DNA of 64,000 bases. It comes from Codonopsis lanceolata. Lineage: Eukaryota > Streptophyta > Magnoliopsida > Asterales > Campanulaceae. Positions 1 through 11,378 of the stretch are shown one piece after another (position 1 is the stretch's first letter; each line of letters starts with the position of its first letter). The DNA lies in NCBI GenBank assembly GCA_013146195.2, contig CM028382.1, positions 9,308,767-9,372,766 of the forward strand. The letters run 5' to 3'. A program made the position numbers and the translations under genes. The notes under the pieces were generated by a model that was not told the DNA's origin, did not search any database, and saw only the letters and a list, made by a program, of their open reading frames with translations.

Positions 1-450
1 CAATGTATCTCCATGCCAAGTCTTGGTTTGGATTGACAGCTAGTGTTCGTGTTGAGTACTCAATTCAATGCAGGATGATTTATATGCTGTTTGAACTTCT
101 TGTGCAAGCAAAACCTTCTTTATTGGTTGTACTGGTGGTGTCCTTCCCTCAAGTAGAAAGGAAACATTTATGGTTTTAGAAAAAAAGAAAGATGCCTAGG
201 ACAAAAAACCTAAGTTACCATGTTATATCTGGCAAAAAACTTTTGAAATTAGCATGGTGGATCAGACCAAAAATTCCATAATCAATTTTCTTTGGGCATC
301 TTTTGATCAGTCAAGTAAAGATCTGGCATGGTGTATAGTGCCTCAAAACTTATTACAAAGAAGCTATACATACCAGGTAGCAACACTTACATGTAACATG
401 TTTTAATTTTTTGTTATAGCTGACCATAATGTTTCTCGGTGGCAGTATCT
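1..450 (+). repeat. Paralogous copy of the mTERF downstream flank
   Basis: Positions 1-250 match 21841-22140 nearly base for base, including the shared string ccatgccaagtctt and the run around ctcaagtagaaa. A further shared block (acacttacatgtaa) lies near 385 and 22686. In the second copy this DNA follows a complete mTERF gene. The simplest reading is that the window begins just downstream of a tandem mTERF paralog. The copy at 22 kb has gained Stowaway and hAT-like pieces that this one lacks. No gene is visible here. Confidence 0.75.
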
Positions 451-516
451 TAGGTTCCGTTTGTTTCACGGAAAATGGTTTCCACATTTTCCGGAGTTTG
501 GTAACATTAGGAAAAG
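451..516 (+). mobile_element. Terminal fragment of a PIF/Harbinger-like MITE
   Basis: The stretch beginning ggttccgtttgtttcacgg is the same terminus as the complete element at 901-1822, but the second end is missing. A related terminus sits at the matching place in the duplicated flank near 22714, so this insertion may predate the duplication. Confidence 0.6.
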
Positions 517-760
517 AGGCAACCAATGAATTTCTACGAACTTGAGCCTTTGATACCTGATTCACAATAAACTTATCCACCAGAGAAGTCAATGCATTCA
601 ATCTTTGATCAATAGAACTAGAATTTACCTCATTCCCTTGTCGTGGAAAGTTATCGTGTCTACTTCCAAATTGTTATGTATAGAAAGACATAACAAAATA
701 AAATTCTTAAAATGAAATAAATAGCAAAACCGTTCCCTGGCAATGGCACCAATATTTGAT
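517..760 (-). pseudogene. Ty3/gypsy gag remnant and primer-binding site
   Basis: Read on the minus strand, 734-751 gives TGGTGCCATTGCCAGGGA. This closely resembles the primer-binding-site region typical of Athila/Tat gypsy elements (TGGCGCCGTTGCCGGGGA). It lies about 12 bp from the LTR end at 764. A short gag-like frame follows on the minus strand from about 650 (residues LNALTSLVDKFIVNQVSKAQV-like, seen in the frame starting at 601). A related but separately decayed frame occurs at 8983-9216, where a degenerate zinc-knuckle-like stretch follows. The lineage assignment rests on the primer-site resemblance. Confidence 0.55.
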
Positions 761-900
761 AGGTGTCAAACCGTCAAAAATAATTTCATATTTTCTAATA
801 ACGAGTATAGGATAATAGGGATCGTATCCACAGGGAATGTCGAATTTACTTCTTTAAAGAATTTTAACAAAACAATTTAAAACAATGATTGAGGTGTTTA

Positions 901-1822
901 GGTTCCGTTTGTTTCACGGAAAATGACTTTCGGAAAACGTTTTCCTCATTTTCCAGTGTTTGGTAACCTTAGGAAAATGCAGTCAACGGAAAATGAAGGC
1001 TTCTTTTCCGGAAAATGATTTACGGATTCATTTTCCGTAAGTCATTTTCCAAATGTTCGGGCACCCTCCGCCTCCTTTCACAATTGCACATATTTACTTA
1101 CACATATAATATTTCACTCAACAAATAAATTGTTTAGAAATATAAATAAAGTTTGTGCATACTATTTATAAATTATAATTTTAATAAAAGTTTGCTACGT
1201 TCTAAAATTAGTGTCACCTACATTATTTAGGGACATCCTAACCATTGTCAATTTTCTATTTTAAAACGTTTTTTTTATATCAATTATCAAAAAAAATTAT
1301 TTGTAATTGAGATATTGAAAAAATATAGACATTGATTTGATACTACTAATGATAAATTGAGGGTTACTAAAGAAAAATTACTTAAAGTTCAACACTATTT
1401 TATATTCAATATGTGCATTAATATTAGAATATATTTTTTTTGTATTTATTAATATATAGTTTTCTGTAACATTTTCTAGGGACATCCTAAACATTGTCTT
1501 TTTCTATTTTAAAACATTTTTTTTTCATATCAATTATCAAAAAAATTATTTGTAATTGTGAAATTAAAAAAAAGATGGATCTTATTAAAAAAAGATGTTC
1601 CTTATTGATTATCTAGGTACATCTTAAACATTATTTATTTTCTATTTTATTTTTGTATTTATTCATATATTGTTTTCCGTAACATTTTCCGTGTGTTTGT
1701 CAAACACCCGTAAATGTTTTCTGACATATTTTCAAATGATTTACCAAACACTTGAAAATGAAATCTTTTGATTTTCCGGAAATCATTTTCTGGAAATGAT
1801 TTTCCGTGAAACAAACAGAGCC
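901..1822. mobile_element. PIF/Harbinger (Tourist-like) MITE with TTA target duplication
   Basis: The left end reads ggttccgtttgtttcacgg. The reverse complement of the right end reads ggctctgtttgtttcacgg. The element is flanked by TTA at 898-900 and 1823-1825. This 3-bp duplication and the GGnTCnGTTTG start fit Tourist-like PIF/Harbinger elements. It carries no transposase. Inside are two direct repeats of about 100 bp (around 1229 and 1479) and a weaker third copy near 1613. It is inserted in the gypsy LTR, so it is younger than that LTR. Confidence 0.8.
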
Positions 1823-2149
1823 TTAATCTAACTAATTAGCAACAATTAAATAATTAAAAGCTGAATTTAAAATATTTAATGTAAACAAAAGAGTAAATAA
1901 TGTTTGAATTCAATAAGAGAAAAATCCAGTCAATGAACTTAATGTAATTCCGAAAGTTACTATCGATCATAGATCAAAGATGCAAAAATGACTTAATGAG
2001 CTTCAAATAAATCGGTTATAGTTGTCGATAACCGCCAAACACTCAATCTCTCCTTACTGTCTCGATAGTTAAAAGAAGTTCATTAACTATTTCTCTAATC
2101 AAAAGACAATCCTCGAGACGCTTATATGATTTAATGTTTTGAAAGCATT

Positions 2150-2169
2150 AAGAGAGAGAGAGAGAGAGA
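2150..2169. repeat. (AG)n microsatellite
   Basis: Perfect AG dinucleotide run inside the gypsy LTR. Confidence 0.9.
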
Positions 2170-3130
2170 CCTGATTATAAACGGTGCATATTGAAGCAAT
2201 ATCATTTAACTTAGATTAATCATTCTTGCAACACGGACCGAATATGTTTGTGATGCCTAAACGGTGCGTCACTTGCTACTTTGTTAGAACCCGATGACAA
2301 TTACAGATCAACGATTCTAACTAGTTATGAACTATTAGGTTAATTAAGATTTTGGCCACAAACTTTAACTAAACATAATAATCCTAAGTCACAATTCCTT
2401 TTGCAACAAACAAAAAAGAATGAATAAATACTTGAACCCAATTGAGATTGAAAAACAATTAGATCTCACAGTAGGAACTTGTAAAGAATTACTTGTTGAT
2501 TAACTGGAAGAAATAAAACTAACCACTAAACATAATTAAGGATTGTTTACAAAAAAACCAAAATGCAACAAAATCCAGGAGTGTAAAAGAAGAAACAAGC
2601 AAGCTGCTACCAAAATCTTCGAGTGTGTATGATTATGTGTATCAGCCGTGTTGTCTGTGATTGGATGCCAACTTTTAAAACTGACTTCTCCTTATATAGT
2701 TGAGCCCTCCTTGCTTTCCAAGTCTTTCCTCCTTTATAGAGGTCATCATCTCCACTCCTAACCCTTACTCTTAGGTAGTTGTTGACAAAGTCCACAACGT
2801 GACTTTCCCAATATTTTCAACAAAAGGAATTAAAGAAAAGAAAAGATTTTGTATGTCCAATGTCTTATAGTAACAATATTCAGCTTTACAGTTTCCCTTT
2901 GCACGGGACAATGTTTTTTTGTCCAACCTGTTTTTCTGAGTAGCAAATGTCCATTCGGTAACATGATATCTGAATCTTCTTTGAACTTAGTATTCTTTTC
3001 ACTTTTTTCACCATCAATTTCTCATAGATATGTAATCACCAAACATACAAAATACTCATAAAAAGAGCAACATTTACAACAAGTTAAAACAAAAATCAAT
3101 ATTAAATATCACACTTATTTGAGTTCATCA

Positions 3131-3670
3131 AAATTCCATCACACTTAAACGATGCTTGTCCTCAAGCATTTTTTAAACTTCATGATCATTGCTGCTCCAA
3201 CCAACCCAATAAAAACAGACATCGTTTCGAACTTGACATCAAATGTGCATTCTCATATTGAAAATCAAAATTCAATCAACAAGATGAACATTCACAAATT
3301 TTTCAATTTAAATTGATTTGCATGTCTCTAAAATTATCCTTTAACTTCACATATGAAAGACTCCCTCACGGTATCTCTCAAATCACACAAAAGTGTTTAA
3401 AGAGAGATGTATATCATGAAGCACTCAAATTACACTACGGAATGACATTACCATATGCTTTCAAATTGTTCAAATCTACATCACTGAATATGCATAATGC
3501 ACCAATCAAAAGGTCTTTAAAAGGGTTGCAACGTGGCTAGGGGTGAAAAAGGTAGGATATAAGGGATTAATATGGCTAAGATGTCAAAGAAAAATGTCAA
3601 AATAACCATATGAGCCATTTCCAACTCGTCCATCAGCATTAATCACAAAATGAAGCATTTAGTCACCATA
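3131..3670 (-). mobile_element. 3' internal end of gypsy family L with polypurine tract
   Basis: The sequence next to the LTR (3131-3420) matches 6196-6430 and, inverted, 7360-7574: cacactt, gatgcttgtcc and catgcttttc-like blocks in the same order. On the minus strand, purine-rich sequence directly precedes the LTR start, as a polypurine tract should. No pol reading frame is present. Confidence 0.6.
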
Positions 3671-3682
3671 AAACTGAATTGC

Positions 3683-4115
3683 CCGATGGTTGGGGAATTG
3701 TGGAACCTTTTGTTCCGCTTGTTCAAAGTAGAGTGGGTACTCCCGGAGACCTCCAAAGATTTGTTGTGGAGCTGGAGGTATTTTTGGCGTTGGAAGGAAA
3801 GAAATCTTTTGTGGGAAGTTGCTCCGTTGGGGGTGTGGTGGACAATATGGAAGGAAAGAAATCGGAGAGCTTTTGATAACGAGGAAGGACCTATTTCAAA
3901 TTTGAAGAGTGCTCTGCTTCATCTCCTGTTTGTGTGGTGTACAGGGGCTGGGCACTTACATTCTCCCCCGTCTTCCTCTTTTGTAGATTTTGTACAGAAC
4001 TTTCCTTTACGATAGTTAGTCTCTTGTCTTTTTTCTTCTTTGTATATAGAACGTGTCACATGTTTTGACGCTCTGATATTTATATACATTTACCTTTATC
4101 AAAAAATAAAAATAA
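3683..4115 (+). mobile_element. 5'-truncated LINE (L1-type) 3' end
   Basis: The frame at 3650-4015 encodes the C-terminal zf-RVT region of plant LINE reverse transcriptases, with a CPMVGELWNLLF block followed by VWWTIWKERNRRAF. That second block is the usual W-x-IWKERNRR signature. A short 3' UTR follows and ends in an A-rich tail (aaaaaataaaaataaaa, 4101-4117). Flanking copies aaactgaattgc (3671-3682) and aaattgaattgc (4116-4127) form a 12-bp target duplication with one mismatch. Only the last ~430 bp were inserted, which is typical of LINE 5' truncation. Confidence 0.85.
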
Positions 4116-4127
4116 AAATTGAATTGC

Positions 4128-4660
4128 ACATCTTACTTGTCTCAAGTTCTCTTCTTTTTGAAGTGCTACTACATACTTTTCTTTTTTTTTTTTTTTTCAT
4201 TTTTTTCATTTTTTTGAACATACTTCTATTTTATTTTATTTTTGGTTGTACAGAACATACATGATCCAAGAACAATTCACTCAATTAAACAACCATCATT
4301 TGCAGTTTCACATCTATATAAGAATAAGACTCTGTAATTTACATGGTTATATGCAACTCCTTCGATATCAGGTTAATCAAAAAGAAGGCGAACAAAGAAA
4401 GACTAAAGGTTTATTATATCTGGGTTAAAACAAAGAAAACGATAATGCTCAAAATGGTTAACTAAGGAGAAACATTTATGTGTAGGATAGAAAAAGATGG
4501 ACACAAGTGGTGATACCTAAGTGCCTTAATTATATTGGTGCAAAGAATTCATTGATGTGATCTCGATATGTATACAAAATGCAAGTTCTAGAATAATCAC
4601 CCGCGCATGAAAGTCACTCAAAGAAACAAGAAAATAACATATATAACGGACTGCTCTATT
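4128..4660. other. Gene-free stretch after the LINE
   Basis: This is AT-rich DNA with a long T-tract at about 4180-4220. It continues the sequence interrupted by the LINE. No coding region is supported. Confidence 0.5.
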
Positions 4661-4669
4661 TGTCATGGA

Positions 4670-5028
4670 TGTCAAACCGTTAAAAATAAATTCCTACTTA
4701 CCAAATAACGAGTAAAGGGAGGTAAGGTTCATATCCATAGGGAACTTATGTCCTTAAGAATTTTGTAATGTAACAGAAACATCGATTTGTGGTTTTAAAC
4801 TAATGACTAACTACTAATAAAATAGAAACTGAAATTTATAGACTTAAAGTAAATAGATATGAAATAAATTTAATTCTAATATGAGCAAGGTCTGGTTATT
4901 GAGTGCAACATAATTCCCCAAAGTCTTCTACCAATCATCGATTCAATAATGATCTAATGAATAAACAAGTAAATCAGTTATAGGAGTTTGACAAACGTCT
5001 AACTCCCAATTTTTCCTTACGGTGTCGA

Positions 5029-5098
<70 letters not shown>

Positions 5099-6195
5099 GA
5101 GAAGCTCTATAATTATTCCTTAATTAAAAGACAACCTCGAGACGCTCGTAGGATTTAGTGTTTTGAAAGCATTAAATAAGAGAAACTTGATTCTAACCAG
5201 TGCATATTGAAGCAACATCCTTAAATTAGATTATTTAATCCCACAACGTTACTCGAGCATGCTTGTGATACCTAAAAGGTGCGCTATTCGCTACTCCGTT
5301 AACCCCAAGGACAATTACGGATCAATGGGTTTAACTAGCAATAGACTCTTAGATTAATTAATGTTCGGGCCCTTAAACATTAATTAAACCTAACAATCTT
5401 GAATCGCAAATCCTTGCAACTAAACAAATCAGAGAATCAACAAATACTTGTCATTAATTAAAACAAAAACTAGAATCTCCCAATAGCAATTTCTTAGGGA
5501 ACTACTCTACACAAATTAACTGGAAGGAAAGAACTTAGCTACCAGACATAATTTAATGAAAAATTAATTACAAATGGAATTAAAAAAACCTATCACCAAG
5601 TGTTCAAACAAAAGGAGAAGAAGAACTGTTGGCAATTGATGTATTGTTATCACGTCCGTGAGTCCCCCTTCGAGCTTGGCGCCATCCTCCATTTATAGCA
5701 ATATCCTACTGCTCCAACAATTTCCCCCCAAAGTAGAGTACACGACCACTGCTCCTCATCCATTAGCAGGAGCAGAGGAGCATTTACTGACTATTTTCAA
5801 TTTCCCTAATTCCCCTCTTGACTAATTCTTCCTAATATTTACATAGAACGAATTAAATTAAAATAAAATGTTTTAATCACAAGGATTTGGCATATCTCTG
5901 AAATTCGAAATTGATTAAAGGTCCACAATACCCTCTAGTACCGACTTCAGCTTCTAACTCAAAAGCACAGCACGTGACTTTTTAAAATTCTCAGCTACAG
6001 TCTTTCCTCAATCAACAAATGCTCATTCGGTACTGGACTATCCTCTTCCTTCAACATGCTTTTTATCTTTTTCACTTCCAATTTTCCACAATACTTGCAA
6101 ACATAGATAAACGAGAGTACCCATAAAAGTGCAACATTTATAACCAATAACAACGAAAAATAAATTTTAAATGTCGCACATATTTGATCTCATCA
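4670..6195 (-). mobile_element. Gypsy family L 3' LTR, inverted arm 1
   Basis: On the plus strand this runs from TGTCAAACCG to GATCTCATCA, so the LTR is in minus orientation (TGATGAG...TTTGACA). A polypurine tract on the minus strand (AGTGTGGGGGAAATT, complement of 6196-6210) abuts the LTR start, so this is a 3' LTR. No primer site is visible at the other end. It forms a near-perfect inverted pair with 7575-8978. Confidence 0.75.
5033..5096. repeat. (TA)n microsatellite
   Basis: About 62 bp of uninterrupted TA. It expanded inside LTR arm 1 and is absent from the inverted partner arm. Confidence 0.95.
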
Positions 6196-7574
6196 AATTT
6201 CCCCCACACTTGAACTATGCTTGTCCTTAAGCATCTTGAATATTCCTAAACATGCTTTTCTATCCAACCAACCAAGAAAAATTAACATTGTTTCAAAACT
6301 TGGCCATCCCCTGTGCATTCCCATTTTGAAAGTCCAAATCTTATCAAAGCGATGTGCATCTTATAATTTTTCAATTTTCAGATTGAATCACATGTTTTCA
6401 AAAACCATCCATCATGTTGTATGTATGCTAGTCTTAACTTCTTAGCCTGTCAAGTGAGCTTTTGAGCCAAAAATGGAGCATTCATTAATTTTGCTTGCAG
6501 TTATTCATTGAGAGTTTTTTCGCGCTCGATTGTTTACTCTATAACTTGCACCATTTATGCTTGTCAAAATCACACAATGAATTCAGTGCACCAAAAGGAT
6601 TAAGGCAATTATGTATCACCTCTTTTTGATTTTCTTTTTCTAAGTCTACCCTCAATTTACCCCTAGTTAACCCCTTTTGAGCCTTAACTTTTTCTTTGAT
6701 TTTTACCTCCCAAAATTTAAGCCTGGAGCCCTTTTGTTTTTAGCCCTTATTTTAACCCAATGTCAAGAAGTGCATAATGACCATGTGAAAATTTAAAATC
6801 ATTTTTGGTATGGATTTTGAGCTAAAGTGATGGCTCGTAATGTTGTAAAAGTGCTTTGTGCTAGTAAAGAGGAGTGAAGCTGTTGGGAATGGAAGCAATT
6901 GATAAAAGTAGGAAAAGAATCCTCAGTGGGCTGTTGATTTGCATTTGTTTGTTCACCCAAAAAAAAGAAGAAGAAAAAGAAAGAAAGAAAGCAGTTGTAG
7001 CAGTTCAATAAGAGGATTCTGAATCATAACAAATGCGAGTTCATTCATGTTGTTTCAAATTGAAGCACTAGTTCCAATTATTCGTGTGGTCATTTTTGCA
7101 ACTTCTTTGATTATTAACCCTCTTTATATCCTTATTATCATACATTTTAACCCGAGCCCCGTTACATCCTTTTAACAGACCTTAGGATTGGTACATTTGA
7201 ACTCAAGATTAGTCGTAGAGATTTGATCATTGTGCAAGCTTATGGTGGTAGCATTCTGGTGTGTGATTTGAGTGTCTCAATATATATATCCTCCATTAAA
7301 CACTTTTGTATGATTCGAGTGATACCGTAAGGATAGTTGAGACTTGCTTATAGTGTAGTTGAAGGATGGTTTTTGAAAACATGTGATTCAATCTGAAAAT
7401 TGAAAAATTATAAAATGTCCATCGCTTTGATAAGATTTGGACTTTCAAAATAGAAATGCACATGGGATGCCAAGTTTTGAAACAATGTCAATTTTTCAAG
7501 GTTGGTTGGATAGAAAAGCATGTTTAGGAATATTCAAGATGCTTGAGGACAAACATAGTAGTGTGGGGGAAATT
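6196..7574. mobile_element. Internal region between two inverted gypsy 3' ends
   Basis: 6196-6430 and 7360-7574 are inverted copies of the gypsy 3' internal region, each ending in a polypurine tract (tgtgggggaaatt on the plus strand at 7562-7574). The central ~930 bp (6430-7360) is not palindromic. It reads as ordinary plus-oriented non-coding internal sequence, including a purine-rich stretch at 6958-6990. No gag or pol frame is present. Confidence 0.65.
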
Positions 7575-8978
7575 TGATGAGATCAAACATGTGTGACATT
7601 TAAAATTTATTTGTCGTTGTTATTGATTATAAATGTTGCACTTTTATGGGTATTCTCGTTTATCTAATGTTTGCAGGTATTGTGGAAAATTAGAAGTGAA
7701 AAAGATAAAAAGCATGTTGAAGGAAGAGGATAGTCTAATAGCGAATGGGCATTTGTTGATTGAGGAAAGACTGTAGCTGAGAATTTAAAAAAGTCACGTG
7801 TTGTAAGTTAGAAGCTAAAGTCGATGCTAGAGGGCATTATGGACCTTTAATCAATTTCAAATTTCAGAGATATGCCAAATCCTTGTGATTAAAACACTTT
7901 ATTTTTAATTTAATTCGTTTTATGTAAATATTAGGGAGAATTAGTCAAGTTGGGAATTAGGAAATGAAAAAGTCGTATCCTCTACTTTGGGGGGAAACTG
8001 TTGGAGCAATTACAAGATATTGCTATAAACGGAGGATGACGCCAAGCTGGAAGGGGGACTCACGGATGTGATAACAATACATCAATTGGTAGCAGTTCTT
8101 CTTCTCATTTTGTTTGAACACTTGGTGATAGGTTTTCTTAATTCCATTTGTAAGTAATTTTTCATTAAATTATGTCTAGTAGCTAAGTTCTTTCCTTCCA
8201 ACTAATGTGTGTAGAGTAATTCCCTAGGAAATTGCTACGGGGAGATTCTAGTTTTTGTTTTAATTAATGACAAGTATTTGTTCATTCTTTGATTTGTTTA
8301 GTTGCAAGAATTTGCGATTCAAGATTGTTAGGTTTAATTAATGTTTAAGGGCCCAAACTTTAATTAATCTAAGATCTATGGCTAGTTAAACCCATTGATT
8401 TGTAATTGTCCTTGGGGTTAACGGAGTTGCGAAATAGCACATCGTTTAGGCAACACAAGCATACTCGGGTAGCGTTGTGGGATTGAATAATCTAATTTAA
8501 AGGATGTTGCTTCAATATGCACTGGCTAGAATTGTGTTTCTCTTGTTTAATGCTTTCAAAACACTAAATCCTACGAGCGCCTCGGGGGTTGTCTTTTGAT
8601 TAGGGAATAATTATAGAGCTTCTCATAATTATCGACACTGGAAGGAGAAATTGGGAGTTAGGCGTTTGTCAAACTCCTATAACCAATTTATTTGTTTATT
8701 CATTAGATCATTATTGAATCGATGATTGGTAGAAAACATTAGGGAATTATGTTTCACTCATTAACTGGACCTTGCTCATATTTGAATTAAATCTATTTGC
8801 TATCTGTTTACTTTAAATCTATAAATTTCAGTTTCTATTTCATTATTAGTTTAAAACCACAAATCGTTGTTTTGGTTACATTACAAAATTCTTAAGGACA
8901 TAAGAACATCGTTACCTGTGGATACGAACTTTACTTCTCTGTACTCGTTATTTGGTAAGTAGGAATTTAATTTTGACA
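7575..8978 (+). mobile_element. Gypsy family L 3' LTR, inverted arm 2
   Basis: This runs from TGATGAGATC to TTTTGACA and is directly preceded by the polypurine tract at 7562-7574. It is the inverted partner of 4670-6195, with shared blocks such as gttgtcttttga and cctacgagcg in mirrored order. The flanking DNA shows no primer-binding site and no clear 5-bp target duplication. Confidence 0.75.
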
Positions 8979-8982
8979 TCCA

Positions 8983-9472
8983 TCAAAGCACATTATCTTG
9001 CCATGAAGGATAATAATCTACAACATGTCTAGCAACCAACGAATTTCTACAAACTTGAGCCTTTGATACCCGATTCACAAGAAACTTATCTACTTGATAT
9101 TTGATCTGCAAATTCCTAATTCCCTTATCGCGGACCCTTTCAAATTGTCTCCATAACAAAATAAAATTCTTAAAATGAAATAAATAGAATAATTTGATTG
9201 GTATCATGAATATCATTTATTATAGGGTAGTAGGGATCGAATTCATTGGAATTTTAACAAAGCAAATTTAAAACAATGATTGAGCTATAGAAATGAAATA
9301 ATTAAAAACAATTTAAAATATGTAATATAAACAAAAGAGTAAATGATGTTTGAATTCTATCCATGCCAAAGAGAAATTTCTTAAAAACCGCCAAACACCA
9401 AATGAAGTGTTTAACTATTTCCCTAATTAAAAGACAACCCACGAGACACTTAGGATTTAATGTTTTGAAAGC
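8983..9472 (-). mobile_element. Gypsy family L gag remnant and LTR end, left of the virus
   Basis: The minus-strand frame at 8983-9216 resembles the gag remnant at 517-650 (VDKFLVNRVSKAQV). It continues into a degraded zinc-knuckle-like stretch ending HVVDYYPS. 9230-9472 resembles the LTR copy at 764-3130 up to the shared string ttaatgttttgaaagc, where homology stops abruptly and pararetroviral sequence begins. Confidence 0.5.
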
Positions 9473-10047
9473 TTTTTCTAAAAAAGGACCTTGAAACGCA
9501 TTACAACGAGGGACTCGAGGTCAGAAAGATCTACTGGCTCAATTTGACTGAGCGTTTGGATCAGCGCTTGAGACTTCTGTGTATCCGGACAGTCTTTTGC
9601 GAAGTGTCCTTTTTTCTGACAGATGAAGCATCGATCAGAATTGCGGCCACGTTAGGGCTTCTTCTTTATAAATCTCCATCTTTTGTTGGACGCGGAGGGG
9701 CGTCGTGAAGAGCTTTTCCTTTGTTGGGAGGAATCAAAGGATCTGGAGAGATACTTAGAATGGGACTTCTTTTTCGTGTGAGTGCAATCACATGATGACT
9801 TATCTTTACACTTGATCTGGAGATGCTTTTCATCACAAGCAGATCCTAGTCTTTTGTCAGTCTTTTCAAATTTTGCAAAGAATTTTCTCTAGTTGCAGAG
9901 TTTTTCCATGGCATTTAGAATTAACTGGTAAAGGCCACCAAGGGAGGTCTGAGCAACCGTCATGTTTTTGGATTCCAGGGATCTATATGTTTCGTTGTTG
10001 AGAGACTCTGGAAAGGAGTTGAGGAAAACCTGCTTAAGGTTGACATC
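9473..10047 (-). pseudogene. Endogenous pararetrovirus capsid/zinc-knuckle fragment, inverted
   Basis: Minus-strand translation gives part of a Caulimoviridae capsid domain, then a basic Lys/Ser-rich stretch, then a CCHC zinc knuckle (C-x2-C-x4-H-x4-C, near 9590-9640), then an acidic tail. At least one in-frame stop interrupts it. The knuckle and tail segment (about 9490-9620) is closely similar to the plus-strand copy at 12890-13005, so this piece is a second, inverted copy. The overall type resembles florendovirus/petuvirus-like elements. The fragment is non-functional. Confidence 0.7.
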
Positions 10048-10049
10048 AT

Positions 10050-10437
10050 CAACACCACAGACGCAAATGACGAATATTGGGCAGCGGTCCTTCTTGTCCA
10101 AAGCAAAGATAATCAGAGAACAATATGTGGATACAAAAGTGGTACATTTAAGCCATCAGAGCAACACTACCATTTCACGTTCAAAGAAATCCTTGCAGTC
10201 AAAAGGGAATGGAAAATTTTCAATTCCATCTAATCGGGCACGACTTTCAAGTCGAGATGGACATTTCCTCTTTCCCCCGCATGCTCCAATTCAAGCGAAA
10301 GAGTCTTCCCCAGGCACAACTTTTAAGATGGTCAAATTGGTTCTCTCAGTGGAAATTCACTGCCAAACATATCAAAGGAACAACAAATGTCCTTGCAGAC
10401 TTTCTCTCAAAGCCAAAAGATTATAAAAAGGTATGTA
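10050..10437 (+). pseudogene. Endogenous pararetrovirus RNase H remnant
   Basis: Plus-strand frames encode the RNase H end of a Caulimoviridae polymerase. Upstream, an Asp-containing block and a KPSEQHYHFT block are seen. After a frame change near 10205 the frame starting at 10209 ends in NVLADFLSKP, the typical RNase H C-terminal motif. The frame change and the abrupt left junction show that it is inactive. In the viral map this segment should follow the reverse transcriptase, but here the reverse transcriptase lies 3.5 kb further right. Confidence 0.75.
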
Positions 10438-11378
10438 GAATTTCCAAAAAACCAACCTTGAAAATAACATCATTTCAATGGTGTTCCACATCAATGAAGC
10501 CCCTTCTTCCTCCTCCAACCCTGAAACACCAGAACTGATCCCCGTCCTTTCTCTCTCTGGTGAAATAACAGAAGCCATTGCAGACATAACACTCAAGCAA
10601 AGGGCCACACCAAATTATCAAAATTTCCTTCACCATCCTTCTCCACCGCCATGGTCTCTTCATGAAAGGACTCAAGTTCCATCCAGACTATCCTTTCCTT
10701 AGTCTATTCCATATCCATGACATGTTCGATTCCCTAAAGAAGCTCTCTATTTCTTTTGGTATTTGTTTGAAACATCTACCTTAGGGATCTCGTTTAATTC
10801 TACTAAAGTCCTCTCTTACCTCTTCCAGTGTCAGCTTGACAATGTCCCACCCCACTCCCACAACTTGTTCAAGCTTTTCCAGTGGTTCCTTCCAGCTTAT
10901 CAATGGACACAACAACTCTCTCTCTGTCAAAAACCATATGTGACCATAATGTTCCGGACACCATGCTCATACCTCACTTCCTCAACCATTAGAAATCAAG
11001 GACAGTCATTTGTCTTATCATGCTCCCATGGCATTCATCTTCGACTGGTCTGATATTAATCCAGCAGGGTCCACTTGTGCAATGCACAACTTTGAGCTTT
11101 TCATGAACACAAAGAGAGCTCTCGCTCGAGCCAACATGATCAATCCCCAAACCGTCCCCTCTCATATTATGTTAGGAGTACAGGTCTGGACAGATGACCA
11201 CCCCGTATTATCCAAATGGATTGACGCGCTCGACCAATGGGGAATGTCTCACATTATACCAACTATTGAGACATCTGAATCAATGGATGATGAAAGCCCG
11301 AGTTTTGATAATAACAGTGACGGGTCTTACCCAGATCCATACGAAGATGACCCATCTCATCCGGATTCCCGTTGGTAG
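10438..11378 (+). pseudogene. Decayed second viral frame downstream of RNase H
   Basis: Open stretches in changing frames (10478-10702, 10662-10790, 10763-11053, 11010-11378) form an interrupted coding region of about 300 residues between RNase H and the promoter array. The last part ends in an acidic Asp/Glu/Ser/Pro-rich tail, with its stop at 11376-11378. The position matches the function-unknown second frame described for florendoviruses. I recognise no domain. Several frameshifts make it a relic. Confidence 0.5.

Larger units (their letters stand above)
764..3130 (-). mobile_element. Ty3/gypsy (Athila/Tat-type) LTR, family L
   Basis: The LTR is in minus orientation. It starts TGATGAACTC (at 3130) and ends GGTTTGACA (at 764), and carries the end-proximal motif CGTATCCACAGGGA near 813. 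The same LTR family occurs at 4670-6195, 7575-8978, in pieces between 9230 and 15305, and at 23420-24769. A purine-rich tract on the minus strand lies just outside the 3130 end and a primer-site-like sequence lies outside the 764 end. The LTR is split by a 922-bp PIF element and contains an AG microsatellite at 2150-2169. Confidence 0.75.

Noticed and set aside
2607..2795. Open frame in the LTR, with a related one at 14699-14920
   Set aside because: Both lie in homologous LTR sequence with no conserved protein between copies.
10372..10675. Minus-strand open frames opposite the viral RNase H end
   Set aside because: They are antisense to a recognisable viral domain and have no protein similarity that I can see.
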